Part shown: one piece after another, positions 43,033 through 51,173 of the stretch
Layout: each line of letters starts with the position of its first letter
How positions within the stretch are numbered: position 1 is the first letter of the stretch
NCBI RefSeq assembly: GCF_010614805.1
Contig: NZ_JAAFZC010000001.1
Coordinates: 1,900,001 to 1,964,000, forward strand
DNA from: Pseudooceanicola aestuarii
GTDB taxonomy: Bacteria > Pseudomonadota > Alphaproteobacteria > Rhodobacterales > Rhodobacteraceae
Reading direction: 5' to 3'
DNA length: 64,000 bases
Notes under the pieces: generated by a model
The model's database searches: none
What the model was told of the DNA's origin: nothing
What the model saw: only the letters and a program-made list of their open reading frames with translations
Position numbers and translations under genes: made by a program

Positions 43033-44007
43033 TCAGGCGATCGGGGACCAGAGCTTGCCGCGCTTGGCTGCGATATCCAGCCAGACCGCAAGGATGATGA
43101 TGACCCAGGTCACGACGAACTGGACGTAGAATTGCAAGCCGACCAGCAGCAGGCCGTTCTGGATGAAGCCCAGGATCAGCACCCCGATCACCGTCTTGAA
43201 GATCGTGCCCGATCCGCCCAGCAAGGAGGCCCCGCCCAGGATGACGGCGGCCAGTACTTCCAGCTCCAGCCCCTGACCGACGGTGTTCTGCGACCCCAGC
43301 GAGCGGCTGGCCTGGATCAGCCCGGCGATGGCGACGCAAAACGCGCTGAGCAGATAGCAGGTGAACACCACCCGCGCCCGCCGGATGCCCGAGAATGTCG
43401 CGGCGGTGCCGTTGCCGCCCACCGCGTAGACCTTGCGCCCGAAGGGGGTGCGCGCCAGCACGATGCCCAGCCCTGCCGCCAGCAGGGCAAACAGCAGGAT
43501 CGGCACCGGAATCCCCAGGGCCTCGCCCTGGCCGAAGACCTTGAACCAGGTGCCTTCCTTGTCGGCGATATCCATGTTCTTGCCGCCCGACCAGGTCAGT
43601 GTCAGCCCGTGGATCGCCGACAACATGCCCAGTGTCACCACCAGGGAATTCAGCTTCAGGTATCCGACGAGAAACCCGATGACGGCGCCCAGGCACAGGG
43701 TCAGGGCGAACATGGCGGGGATGGCCAGCGCCGGGCCGATCTGGTCATGCAGGTCCAGCACCAGGATGGTGGAGAAGGACATCATCGACCCGACCGACAG
43801 ATCCAGGTTGCCGCTGATCACCACGAATGTGACGCCCAGTGCCATGACGCCCAGAATGGCCGAGGATCGCACCACCCCCATGATATTGTCGGGATCGACG
43901 AACCGCGTGTTCGCGATAGTGAATCCGATCATGAACAGGGCAAAGGCCAGCAAGATGCCTTGCCGGGCCAGAAAGCCGCCCAACCGTTCCTTTGTCATCG
44001 TGGTCAT
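43033..44007 (-). CDS. Sugar ABC transporter permease (RbsC-like), first
   Basis: A 324-residue CUT2-class permease. The start is the ATG at 44007, behind AAGGAGG; an ATG three codons later is possible. Motifs are SGNLDLSVGSMMSFSTILV, GGNGTAATFSGIRRARVVFT and GGASLLGGSGTIFKTVIGVL. It forms the channel with the 42019 product. The SDR gene lies 31 nt upstream in the same operon, which links transport and the first oxidation. Confidence 0.92.
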   Translation of the reverse strand: MTTMTKERLGGFLARQGILLAFALFMIGFTIANTRFVDPDNIMGVVRSSAILGVMALGVTFVVISGNLDLSVGSMMSFSTILVLDLHDQIGPALAIPAMFALTLCLGAVIGFLVGYLKLNSLVVTLGMLSAIHGLTLTWSGGKNMDIADKEGTWFKVFGQGEALGIPVPILLFALLAAGLGIVLARTPFGRKVYAVGGNGTAATFSGIRRARVVFTCYLLSAFCVAIAGLIQASRSLGSQNTVGQGLELEVLAAVILGGASLLGGSGTIFKTVIGVLILGFIQNGLLLVGLQFYVQFVVTWVIIILAVWLDIAAKRGKLWSPIA

Positions 44008-44038
44008 TGTCCCCCTCCTTTCGCGGCCGTTCGGGCCG

Positions 44039-44836
44039 TCAGACCAACACCATGCCGCCGTCGATCATCACGATCTGGCCGGTCATGTAGTCGCTGTCCT
44101 TCGACGCCAGAAACGTCGTGGTGCCGGTGATGTCCTGCGGTGTGGCCACACGGCCGCGCAGGATGCCGGCGGAAAAATCCTGCATCGCCTGTCCCGGCTG
44201 CGCGGCGGCGCCGATTGCCACCAGATCCTGATCCACCTGCTCCCACATCTCGGTGGCGACCACGCCCGGGGCAAATCCCGTGACGGTGATATCATGTCTG
44301 GCCAGATCGCGGGCACCCGATTGGGTCAGCGACACGACCCCCCATTTGGAAGCGCAATAGGGGGCGACGTTGTCGAACCCCTGCCGACTGGCGACCGAGG
44401 CGGTGTTGATGATCTTGCCCGGTGTGCCCTGACGGATGAATTGCTGCGCCGCCTCCTGCATGCCGATCAGGCAGCCAAGGCCGTTCACCTCCATGATGAA
44501 GCGCCAGTTCTCCTCGGTCACGTCGAGGAAGTTCATCGGCTTGTTCACGCCCGCGTTGTTGAATTTCACGTCCAGCTTGCCGAATGCGGCGACCGCGTGG
44601 TCGATCATCGCGCGCACCTCGGCGCGCCGGGTCACGTCGACAACGGCATGCGTGACCTTGCCGCCGCCGCGCCGGGCGCGGTCGGCGTTGTCCTGCGCGG
44701 TGCGGGCGACCAGATCCCCGTCGATATCGGCGAAACAGACATCCGCCCCCTCGTCCAGCAGGGCCTCTGCAATGGCGCGGCCAATGCCACGGGCTGCGCC
44801 GGTGACGATGCAGGAACGGCCGGAAACACGGGCCAT
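44039..44836 (-). CDS. Short-chain dehydrogenase/reductase in the sugar ABC operon
   Basis: A 265-residue classical SDR starting at the ATG at 44836, behind GGGGAGGGG. It has the coenzyme motif CIVTGAARGIGRAIAEAL, an acidic residue after beta-2 (FADIDGD), which favours NAD, the NNAG motif (FNNAGVNKPM), the active-site Ser in IINTASVAS and YCASKWG. It lies between the binding protein and the permease genes, so it probably oxidises the imported sugar or polyol. The SDR encoded at 47937 on the other arm has a similar overall layout (NAGLNKPRFF, YCTSKYG). Confidence 0.91.
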   Translation of the reverse strand: MARVSGRSCIVTGAARGIGRAIAEALLDEGADVCFADIDGDLVARTAQDNADRARRGGGKVTHAVVDVTRRAEVRAMIDHAVAAFGKLDVKFNNAGVNKPMNFLDVTEENWRFIMEVNGLGCLIGMQEAAQQFIRQGTPGKIINTASVASRQGFDNVAPYCASKWGVVSLTQSGARDLARHDITVTGFAPGVVATEMWEQVDQDLVAIGAAAQPGQAMQDFSAGILRGRVATPQDITGTTTFLASKDSDYMTGQIVMIDGGMVLV

Positions 44837-44868
44837 GGATCCCCTCCCCAATGCGATCTTGGCTGTGA

Positions 44869-44900
44869 AGCACGGACGCAGCCGCAGCCGCGTCCGTGCT
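44869..44900 (-). promoter_or_regulatory. Intercistronic stem-loop after the sugar-binding-protein gene
   Basis: AGCACGGACGC (44869-44879) pairs perfectly with GCGTCCGTGCT (44890-44900) around a 10-nt loop. It lies 9 nt past the binding-protein stop on the minus strand, before the SDR start. Confidence 0.72.
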
Positions 44901-44909
44901 GTGCGGATC

Positions 44910-45860
44910 TCAGAAGACCGGCTTGGTGTAATCGCCCATATTGTCCTGGGTGATCTTCGGGGTATCGAAATAATTGAGGAACGGCAGCTCCTGGCCTTCG
45001 AGGGTTTCAATGGCCGTTTTCAGGGCCGCCTTGGCGTCATCGACAGGCGACTGGTAGATCGATCCCCAGTATTCGCCGCGTTCCATCGCCTCGTATCCCA
45101 CGGCGAAATTGGTCGCGCCGACAAAGATGATGCCGTCCCGACCCGCCGCCTTGGCCGCGTTCAGGGCACCGACGCCCATGTTGTCATCGCCGGCATAGAC
45201 GCCGTCGATATCGTCATATTTCACCAGGAACGCTTCCATCACCTTCTGCGATTTCTCCCGGTTCCAGTCGCCGGGCTGGGTTTCCACGACGCCAACGTCG
45301 GGGCAGACCTCGGGCAAGCGGTCGTCGAAGCCCTTGGCGCGTTCGATCGCGGTGGTGTAGCCGGGCTGGCCGGTGATGTGGACCACCTGGGCCTCGCCTT
45401 CGATGCCCATGTCCTTGAACTTGTCGCACATGATCTCGGCGGAGCGGGCGCCCTGCGTGATGTTGTCCGGCCCCGAGAAGGAGGCGACGAAATCGAAGCC
45501 GGCTTCCGCGATGTTGGAATTGGTGACGATCACCGGGATGCCGGCCTTGTGGGCCTTGCGTACGGCGGGGATCACCGCCTCGCCATTGGTGGGCCAGATG
45601 ATGATCGCGTCGACTTCCTGCTGGATCAGGTCTTCCATCTGGGCGATCTGGCGCGCCACGTCGCCGCCGGCGTCCAGAACGACGGCCTCCACGTTCTCGT
45701 TCGCGTCCGCCGCCTCGATAAAGGCCTTCTCGTAGGTGGTCTGGTAGCTGTCCACCCCGACGTTGTTCTGGGTGATGCCGATGGTCATCGTCTCTGCGGA
45801 CGCGGCACCGGCCAAGGCCAGCGCGGCGGTGGATGTGGCTAGGATCGTGCGAATGGTCAT
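44910..45860 (-). CDS. Sugar ABC transporter solute-binding protein (RbsB-like, periplasmic binding type I)
   Basis: A 316-residue secreted protein. The signal peptide MTIRTILATSTAALALAGAA ends near ASA. The mature part starts MTIGITQNNVGVDSYQTTYE and includes DAGGDVARQIAQMEDLIQQE and AIIIWPTNGEAVIPAVRKA, the Peripla_BP_4 pattern. It is the receptor for the two-permease importer encoded downstream. Being of the type I fold, it is unrelated in fold to the family-1 domain of the regulator encoded divergently at 46090. Confidence 0.93.
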   Translation of the reverse strand: MTIRTILATSTAALALAGAASAETMTIGITQNNVGVDSYQTTYEKAFIEAADANENVEAVVLDAGGDVARQIAQMEDLIQQEVDAIIIWPTNGEAVIPAVRKAHKAGIPVIVTNSNIAEAGFDFVASFSGPDNITQGARSAEIMCDKFKDMGIEGEAQVVHITGQPGYTTAIERAKGFDDRLPEVCPDVGVVETQPGDWNREKSQKVMEAFLVKYDDIDGVYAGDDNMGVGALNAAKAAGRDGIIFVGATNFAVGYEAMERGEYWGSIYQSPVDDAKAALKTAIETLEGQELPFLNYFDTPKITQDNMGDYTKPVF

Positions 45861-45965
45861 GTTGGTTTCCTCCCTGGGGTCATTCTTAACGTGCCTCCCC
45901 CGCACCTCCAGCGGGGGAAAGCCATCCGGTGCGTTGGATGACTGCGTGGATGACTGCGGCAAACC

Positions 45966-46029
45966 TGCCGATCCGGCACGATCGGGGATGCATCAAGGAT
46001 ATCCATAATGGATATTTTCCGATCCGGAA
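45966..46029. promoter_or_regulatory. Three dyad-symmetric sites in the divergent region
   Basis: TGCCG-ATC-CGGCA (45966-45978), ATATCCAT-A-ATGGATAT (45999-46015) and TTCCG-ATC-CGGAA (46017-46029) are all perfect dyads. The outer two share CCGatcCGG, with centres 51 bp apart, about five helical turns. They lie between the sugar importer operon (-) and the HTH-SBP regulator operon (+). They are the best candidates for the regulator's operators. Confidence 0.6.
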
Positions 46030-46089
46030 CGGACATTTTCGCGATACGGTCGGCTGGCCATTTTGAACATTTTGCCAGGGAGGGCCGCA

Positions 46090-47919
46090 ATGCCCGAATC
46101 CGATCGATCCAAAGTGAACAAATCCACAGGCGCCACCCCGCCCCGCAGCCGCAAGGTACGGACCTATCCGATGAACGCGATGAGAGGACATGCCGACAGT
46201 TACCTGGTTTCGCCACGGGCGAAGTCTGACCTGCTGCGCATCCTGACCTTTCTCGAGGATCTGGGCGGTGAAATCGAAAGCGCGATGGAGCTGTTCGCCC
46301 CCAACCCCTACCTGCGGATGACTCAGCACCTGATCCGGGGTCACCTGGAAGCGCGGACCGTCACCCGGACGTCGTTGATCGGAGCCAGTCAGGCGCCTTA
46401 TGCCACCGCCACCCGGCGCCTGAACGAGATGCTGGAAGCCGGGCTGATCGACCAGCGCCCCCGCACGAAGAGCGGCAAGAGCTATTCCATGCATCCCAGC
46501 GAAACCCTGCTGGATCACTGGACGCAAATGTCCGGCCGGGTCGCGCGGCTGGCTGAAACCCAGTTCGGTGGTCAGGCGCGGGCCGACGACAGCCGCGATT
46601 ACTATTTCGGCGGCTCCTACATGTCCGCCCAGCCCATCCCGCCGCTCAAGGTCCTGTCCGAACCGCTGAAGATTTCCGGCGGGCTGCGGGTGCTGGTGCA
46701 TGGCGATCCGACCTTCATGGTGATGGAGAACCTGAAACGGCAGTTCGAGCAGACCATCGGCACCCAGATCCATCAGCGCGCCTTTTCCATCGACCGCCTG
46801 CGCGAGGAGGGCAAGCGCAACGCCGAGCGCAAGACCAGCCGGTATGACATCATCGCGCTGGATCTGCCGTGGATCGGGGAATTCGCCACCGACGGCATCC
46901 TGATGCCGCTGGAAGAGGCGATGGACATCGCCCGCCTGGACCCTGCGGATTTTCACACCGCCGGGTGGAAAGCGGCGCATTGGGGCGGGCGGCTGTACGG
47001 TGTGCCGGCGCAGACGACGCCGGAGCTGCTGTTCTACCGCCGCGATCTGTTCGCCGAAACGGGGCTGGAACCGCCGGCGACCACGGACCAGCTGCTGCAT
47101 GCCGCGCAGACGCTGCACGCGCCGCAGCGAGGGCGCTACGGCGTGGCCTGGAACGCGGCGCGGGGCACGGCGCTGGGCCATACGGTGCTGATGACCATGG
47201 CCGATTTCGGCCAGCCGGTGCTGGATCTGCCACGCATCGCCGGCGGGTTCGAGACCGATCACCTGGCGCAGGGCGCCTATCGGCCGACCATCGACACGCC
47301 CAGGGGGCTGGAGGCGGCGGAATTCCTGATGGAGCTGCTGCAATATTCGCCGCCCGACATCCTGTCGATGTCCTGGTACGAACGGGTCCGCCCCTATGCG
47401 GCGGGCAATATCGCGATGGCCTATGGCTACACCCTGCTGGCGCCATATTTCGAGCTGGACGAGACCTCTCCCGCCTATGGGCAGACCGGCTACCTGCCGC
47501 ATCCGTCGGTGCCCGGCGCGCCGCAGGTGGCGCCGGTGGGGGGCTACGCGATGGGCATTCCGGCCAACCTGCCGCCCGACCGGGTACCGGCGGCGGTGGA
47601 GGCGCTGATCGTCTTTACCTCGCCCGGCGCGCAGAAACTTTATGTCCAGAACGGCAGCCGGACCAATCCGCGCTATTCCGTCGCCTCCGACCCGGAGGTG
47701 CGCCGCGCCTCGCCGATCTTCGCGGCGGTGGATGCCATGTCCTGGCGCGACGAGTTGCAATTCTGGCCGCGCCCGCCGGTGCCCGAAATCTGCGACATCA
47801 TCCAGATCTGCGGCGAGGAATGCCACGACATGCTGCGTGGAATCCTGACCCCGCGCGAGGCGCTGCGCCGGGCGCAGGCCCGTGCCGACGCCGTGCTGCG
47901 ACATCCAAGCACATACTGA
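46090..47919 (+). CDS. Winged-helix regulator fused to a family-1 ABC solute-binding domain, no signal peptide
   Basis: 609 residues from the ATG at 46090, with GGGAGGG upstream (an ATG at 46063 would include that site). Residues 1-40 are basic and disordered. About 45-155 form a MarR-like winged helix: RTSLIGASQAPYATATRRL, NEMLEAGLIDQRPRTKSGKS. From about 195 to the end it reads as an SBP_bac_1 protein: GGLRVLVHGDPTFMVMENLK, YDIIALDLPWIGEFATDGIL, LYGVPAQTTPELLFYRRDLF, VGGYAMGIPANLPPD, IVFTSPGAQKLYVQNGS. No export signal exists, so the binding domain must act in the cytoplasm, as a sensor. It heads the plus-strand operon and is divergent from an unrelated importer. The architecture is seen directly; the regulatory role is inferred. 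Confidence 0.85.
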   Translation: MPESDRSKVNKSTGATPPRSRKVRTYPMNAMRGHADSYLVSPRAKSDLLRILTFLEDLGGEIESAMELFAPNPYLRMTQHLIRGHLEARTVTRTSLIGASQAPYATATRRLNEMLEAGLIDQRPRTKSGKSYSMHPSETLLDHWTQMSGRVARLAETQFGGQARADDSRDYYFGGSYMSAQPIPPLKVLSEPLKISGGLRVLVHGDPTFMVMENLKRQFEQTIGTQIHQRAFSIDRLREEGKRNAERKTSRYDIIALDLPWIGEFATDGILMPLEEAMDIARLDPADFHTAGWKAAHWGGRLYGVPAQTTPELLFYRRDLFAETGLEPPATTDQLLHAAQTLHAPQRGRYGVAWNAARGTALGHTVLMTMADFGQPVLDLPRIAGGFETDHLAQGAYRPTIDTPRGLEAAEFLMELLQYSPPDILSMSWYERVRPYAAGNIAMAYGYTLLAPYFELDETSPAYGQTGYLPHPSVPGAPQVAPVGGYAMGIPANLPPDRVPAAVEALIVFTSPGAQKLYVQNGSRTNPRYSVASDPEVRRASPIFAAVDAMSWRDELQFWPRPPVPEICDIIQICGEECHDMLRGILTPREALRRAQARADAVLRHPSTY

Positions 47920-47936
47920 CCCGAGGAGGAACGCAA

Positions 47937-48746
47937 ATGGACCCCAACCGCCTGCAAGGCAAGAACATCCTGATCACCGGTGCCGCGCGCGGCATGGGGG
48001 CCGCCAATGCCGAAAATTTTGCCGCCCAGGGCGCGAATGTCTGCCTGGGGGATCTGGACCTCGACGCGGCACAGGCGCTGGCCACGCAGATCAACGCCGC
48101 CGGAAACGGCCGCGCCATCGCCGTGCGCATGGACGTGACGCAACGCGCCGGCAACGCCGCCGCCGTCGCCGCCACGGTGGAGGCCTTTGGCAGCATCAAC
48201 GTCGGGGTCTTCAACGCAGGGCTGAACAAGCCGCGGTTCTTCATGGATATCGATGAAGACAACTGGGACATGATCATGAACGTCAACACCAAGGCGATGT
48301 GGTTGGGAATGCAGGAGACCGCTCGCCAGATGATCGCCCAGGGCCCGATGGAGGATCACCCTTACAAGTTGATCAACGTCGGCTCCATCGCGTCGCGCAA
48401 GCCGCTGGTGGATGTGACCGTCTATTGTACCTCGAAATACGGCTGCCTGGCGCTGACCCATTGCGGCGCCATCGGCCTGGCCGAGCACAAGATCACCGTC
48501 AACGGCTACGCGCCCGGCGTCGTCGTCACCCCATTGTGGGAACAGCTGGACAAGGACCTGGTCGACATCGGCTTCAAGGAGCGGGAGGGCCAGGCCTATG
48601 ACGATATCGTGCGCGACGCGCTTCAGATCAAGCGGGTCTCCTACCCCGACGATATCGTCGGCACCGCGTCGTTTCTGGCCAGTGACGACAGCGATTACAT
48701 GACCGGCCAGATGATCCACATCGATGGCGGCTGGTGCATCCAGTAA
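47937..48746 (+). CDS. Short-chain dehydrogenase/reductase
   Basis: A 269-residue classical SDR; GAGGAGGA precedes the ATG at 47937. Motifs are ILITGAARGMGAANAENFAA, an acidic beta-2 end (LGDLDLD), which suggests NAD, FNAGLNKPRFFMDI, the Ser in INVGSIASRKP and YCTSKYG. It is 17 nt after the HTH-SBP regulator gene. Together with the SDR at 44039 it probably performs two successive oxidations or a redox epimerisation of the imported compound. Confidence 0.92.
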   Translation: MDPNRLQGKNILITGAARGMGAANAENFAAQGANVCLGDLDLDAAQALATQINAAGNGRAIAVRMDVTQRAGNAAAVAATVEAFGSINVGVFNAGLNKPRFFMDIDEDNWDMIMNVNTKAMWLGMQETARQMIAQGPMEDHPYKLINVGSIASRKPLVDVTVYCTSKYGCLALTHCGAIGLAEHKITVNGYAPGVVVTPLWEQLDKDLVDIGFKEREGQAYDDIVRDALQIKRVSYPDDIVGTASFLASDDSDYMTGQMIHIDGGWCIQ

Positions 48747-48809
48747 CGCCCTGAACGTCCAAATTTTGCAACGAAATCAACGGGTGCCGCTGCACCCGGA
48801 GGAGACGCC

Positions 48810-50108
48810 ATGTCCCGCGCACTGACCCCGAATGTCCTGACCCCGCAGGATCTGGAACCGAATTGGCAATGGGAGGGGCGCTTGCCCGCCTGGGGGCCGA
48901 CCCAGGTGGATTTCGAACGCCGCATCGACCACGACCGCCTGCGCCGCTATCGGCTGAGCCGGACCCATCAGGCGTTGAAGGCCAGCCATGCGGGATCGCT
49001 GCTGCTGTTCGATGTGAACAATATCCGCTACGTCACCGCGACCAAGATCGGCGAATGGGAACGGGACAAGATGTGCCGCTTTGCCCTGCTGACGGGGGAT
49101 GACGCGCCGCATGTCTGGGATTTCGGGTCCGCCGCCGTGCATCATCGCAAATATTCCGACTGGCTGATCCCCGACAATTGCCATGCCGGTGTCGTGGGGA
49201 TGCGCGGCACCATCCCGCCCAGTTTCGGCCTGATGAAGAAATACGCCCGCGACATTGCCGGTCTGATCGAGGACGCGGGCATGAAGGGGATGCCGGTCGG
49301 CGTGGATTACGCCGAAACCGCCATGTTCGAGGCGCTGAAAGAGGCCGGGCTGAACGTGGTGGACGGCCAGCAGATCATGCTGTCGGCGCGGGAGATCAAG
49401 AACTGGGACGAAATCCAGCTGCTGACCCAGGCCGCCAGCATGGTCGATGGCGTCTACCATCGCATCTATGAGGAGCTGAAACCCGGCGTGCGCGAGAACG
49501 AGATCGTCGCCCTGTCGAACAAGCTGCTTTATGAATGGGGGTCCGACGATGTGGAGGCGATCAACGCCATCTCGGGCGAACGGTGCAATCCCCATCCGCA
49601 TAATTTCACCGACCGGATGTTCCGTCCGGGCGATCAGGCGTTTTTCGATATCCTGCAATCCTATCAAGGGTATCGCACCTGCTACTACCGCACGTTCAAC
49701 ATCGGGAAATCCACCCCCCCGCAGGTCGATGCCTATGTGAAGGCGCGCGAATGGATCGACGCCTCGATCCAGGCGATCCGGCCCGGCGTGACCACGGATC
49801 AGGTGGCAAAGCTGTGGCCCAAGGCCGAGGAATTCGGCTTCCCGGACGAGCTGTCGGCCTTTGGCCTGCAATTCGGTCACGGGCTGGGGCTGGCGCTGCA
49901 CGAACGCCCGATCATCAGCCGCGCCGTATCGCTGGAAAACCCGATGGAGATCCGGACCGGCATGGTCTTCGCGCTGGAAACCTATTGCCCCGCCACCGAC
50001 GGCTATTCCGCCGCCCGGATCGAAGAGGAAGTCGTGGTCACCGACACCGGCTGCGAGGTCATCAGCCTGTTCCCGGCGGAAGAATTGCCGATCGCCAACC
50101 GCTATTGA
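48810..50108 (+). CDS. M24-family (creatinase/DddP-like) protein with a broken metal site
   Basis: A 432-residue pita-bread-fold protein. The N-terminal creatinase domain includes SLLLFDVNNIRYVTATKIG, and the catalytic-type domain runs from about 190. Of the five M24 metal ligands, D280 (AFFDILQ), H357 (GHGLGLAL), E390 (VFALETYC) and E405 (ARIEEEV) are present, but the second Asp, expected about 11 residues after D280, is Cys291 (YRTCYYRTF). It may therefore be metal-free like creatinase or bind a single metal. From memory it resembles DddP/Xaa-Pro-peptidase-like proteins of Roseobacters, but DddP's extra Asp residues are also missing. Hydrolysis of a C-N bond in the pathway substrate is one guess. 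Confidence 0.82.
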   Translation: MSRALTPNVLTPQDLEPNWQWEGRLPAWGPTQVDFERRIDHDRLRRYRLSRTHQALKASHAGSLLLFDVNNIRYVTATKIGEWERDKMCRFALLTGDDAPHVWDFGSAAVHHRKYSDWLIPDNCHAGVVGMRGTIPPSFGLMKKYARDIAGLIEDAGMKGMPVGVDYAETAMFEALKEAGLNVVDGQQIMLSAREIKNWDEIQLLTQAASMVDGVYHRIYEELKPGVRENEIVALSNKLLYEWGSDDVEAINAISGERCNPHPHNFTDRMFRPGDQAFFDILQSYQGYRTCYYRTFNIGKSTPPQVDAYVKAREWIDASIQAIRPGVTTDQVAKLWPKAEEFGFPDELSAFGLQFGHGLGLALHERPIISRAVSLENPMEIRTGMVFALETYCPATDGYSAARIEEEVVVTDTGCEVISLFPAEELPIANRY

Positions 50109-50155
50109 CCGGCGCCCGGCGCCGCGCGCGCCACCCGATGTGACAGGAGGACACG

Positions 50156-51163
50156 ATGGCCAGCCCGAAAACCAATACCGAAGATTACCTGCGCATGTAC
50201 CGTCAGATGGTGCGTATCCGCATGTTCGAGGACAACGCCAACCAGCTGTATCTCTCGGCCAAGATGCCCGGTCTGACGCATATGTACAGCGGCGAGGAAG
50301 CCGTCGCCGTGGGCATCTGCGAGGCGCTGAAGGTGACGGACAAGATCACCTCGACCCATCGCGGCCATGGCCATTGCGTGGCCAAGGGCGCCGAATACCG
50401 GCAGATGTTCTGCGAATTGCTGGGCAAGGAAGAGGGCTATTGCCGGGGCAAGGGCGGGTCGATGCATATCGCCGATCAGTCCAACGGAAATCTGGGGGCC
50501 AACGCGATTGTCGGCGGCTCCATGGGGATCGCGACCGGGGCGGCCTTTACCGCGAAACTGCTGGGCCGGGACGACGTGGCAGTCTGTTTTTTCGGCGATG
50601 GCGCCACGGCGCAGGGGCTGATGTACGAGGTCATGAACATGGCCGCGCTGTGGTCCCTGCCTGTCATCTATGCCTGCGAGAACAACGGCTATTCCGAATA
50701 TACCCGCACGGAGGAGATCGCCGCCGGGTCCATCCTGGACCGGGCCCGTGCCTTCGGGATCGAGGCGCATCAGGTGGATGGGCAGGATGTTCTGGCGGTC
50801 AACGATCTGGCCCAGACCCTCGTCGCACGCGCCCGCAAGGGGGAGGGGCCGTTCTTCATGGAACTGATGACCTATCGTTACCACGGCCACCATGTCGGTG
50901 ACATCAACCGCGAATATTACCGCTCAAAGGAAGAGGAACGGGAGTGGACGGAAAACCGCGATCCGATCACGCGGTTCCGGGCATGGCTGGTGGAGAACGG
51001 CATTACTTCGGAACAGGAGGTGGAGGAAATGAACAGCCAGATCCGCCAGGACGCTGAAGCGGCCGTCGAATACGCGCTGGCCGCCCCATATCCCGACGCG
51101 TCGGAGGTCGACATGCATGTCTATGACGGCACCGCCCACGCGCTGGCCAATGACACAGCCTGA
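50156..51163 (+). CDS. TPP-dependent 2-oxoacid/acetoin dehydrogenase E1 component, alpha subunit
   Basis: A 335-residue subunit with the thiamine-diphosphate motif starting GDGATAQGLMYEV and ending ENNGYSEYT. Other family stretches are GLTHMYSGEEAVAVGICEAL, THRGHGHCVAKG and YCRGKGGSMHIAD. It pairs with the beta subunit encoded 10 nt downstream and decarboxylates a 2-oxo acid, or cleaves an acetoin-like ketol, loading the acyl group on lipoyl-E2. AGGAGG precedes the ATG. The AcoA/PdhA branches cannot be separated by eye. Confidence 0.92.
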   Translation: MASPKTNTEDYLRMYRQMVRIRMFEDNANQLYLSAKMPGLTHMYSGEEAVAVGICEALKVTDKITSTHRGHGHCVAKGAEYRQMFCELLGKEEGYCRGKGGSMHIADQSNGNLGANAIVGGSMGIATGAAFTAKLLGRDDVAVCFFGDGATAQGLMYEVMNMAALWSLPVIYACENNGYSEYTRTEEIAAGSILDRARAFGIEAHQVDGQDVLAVNDLAQTLVARARKGEGPFFMELMTYRYHGHHVGDINREYYRSKEEEREWTENRDPITRFRAWLVENGITSEQEVEEMNSQIRQDAEAAVEYALAAPYPDASEVDMHVYDGTAHALANDTA

Positions 51164-51173
51164 GGAGAAGAAC

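Noticed and set aside
42130..44130. Plus-strand 660-codon frame opposite the sugar ABC permeases
   Set aside because: Gln/Asp/His-rich antisense translation of membrane-helix codons; no start signal or motif.
48810..50108. Assignment of the M24 protein as the DMSP lyase DddP
   Set aside because: The overall layout is similar, but the Asp residues that form DddP's metal site are missing at two positions and the operon has no DMSP-related genes.
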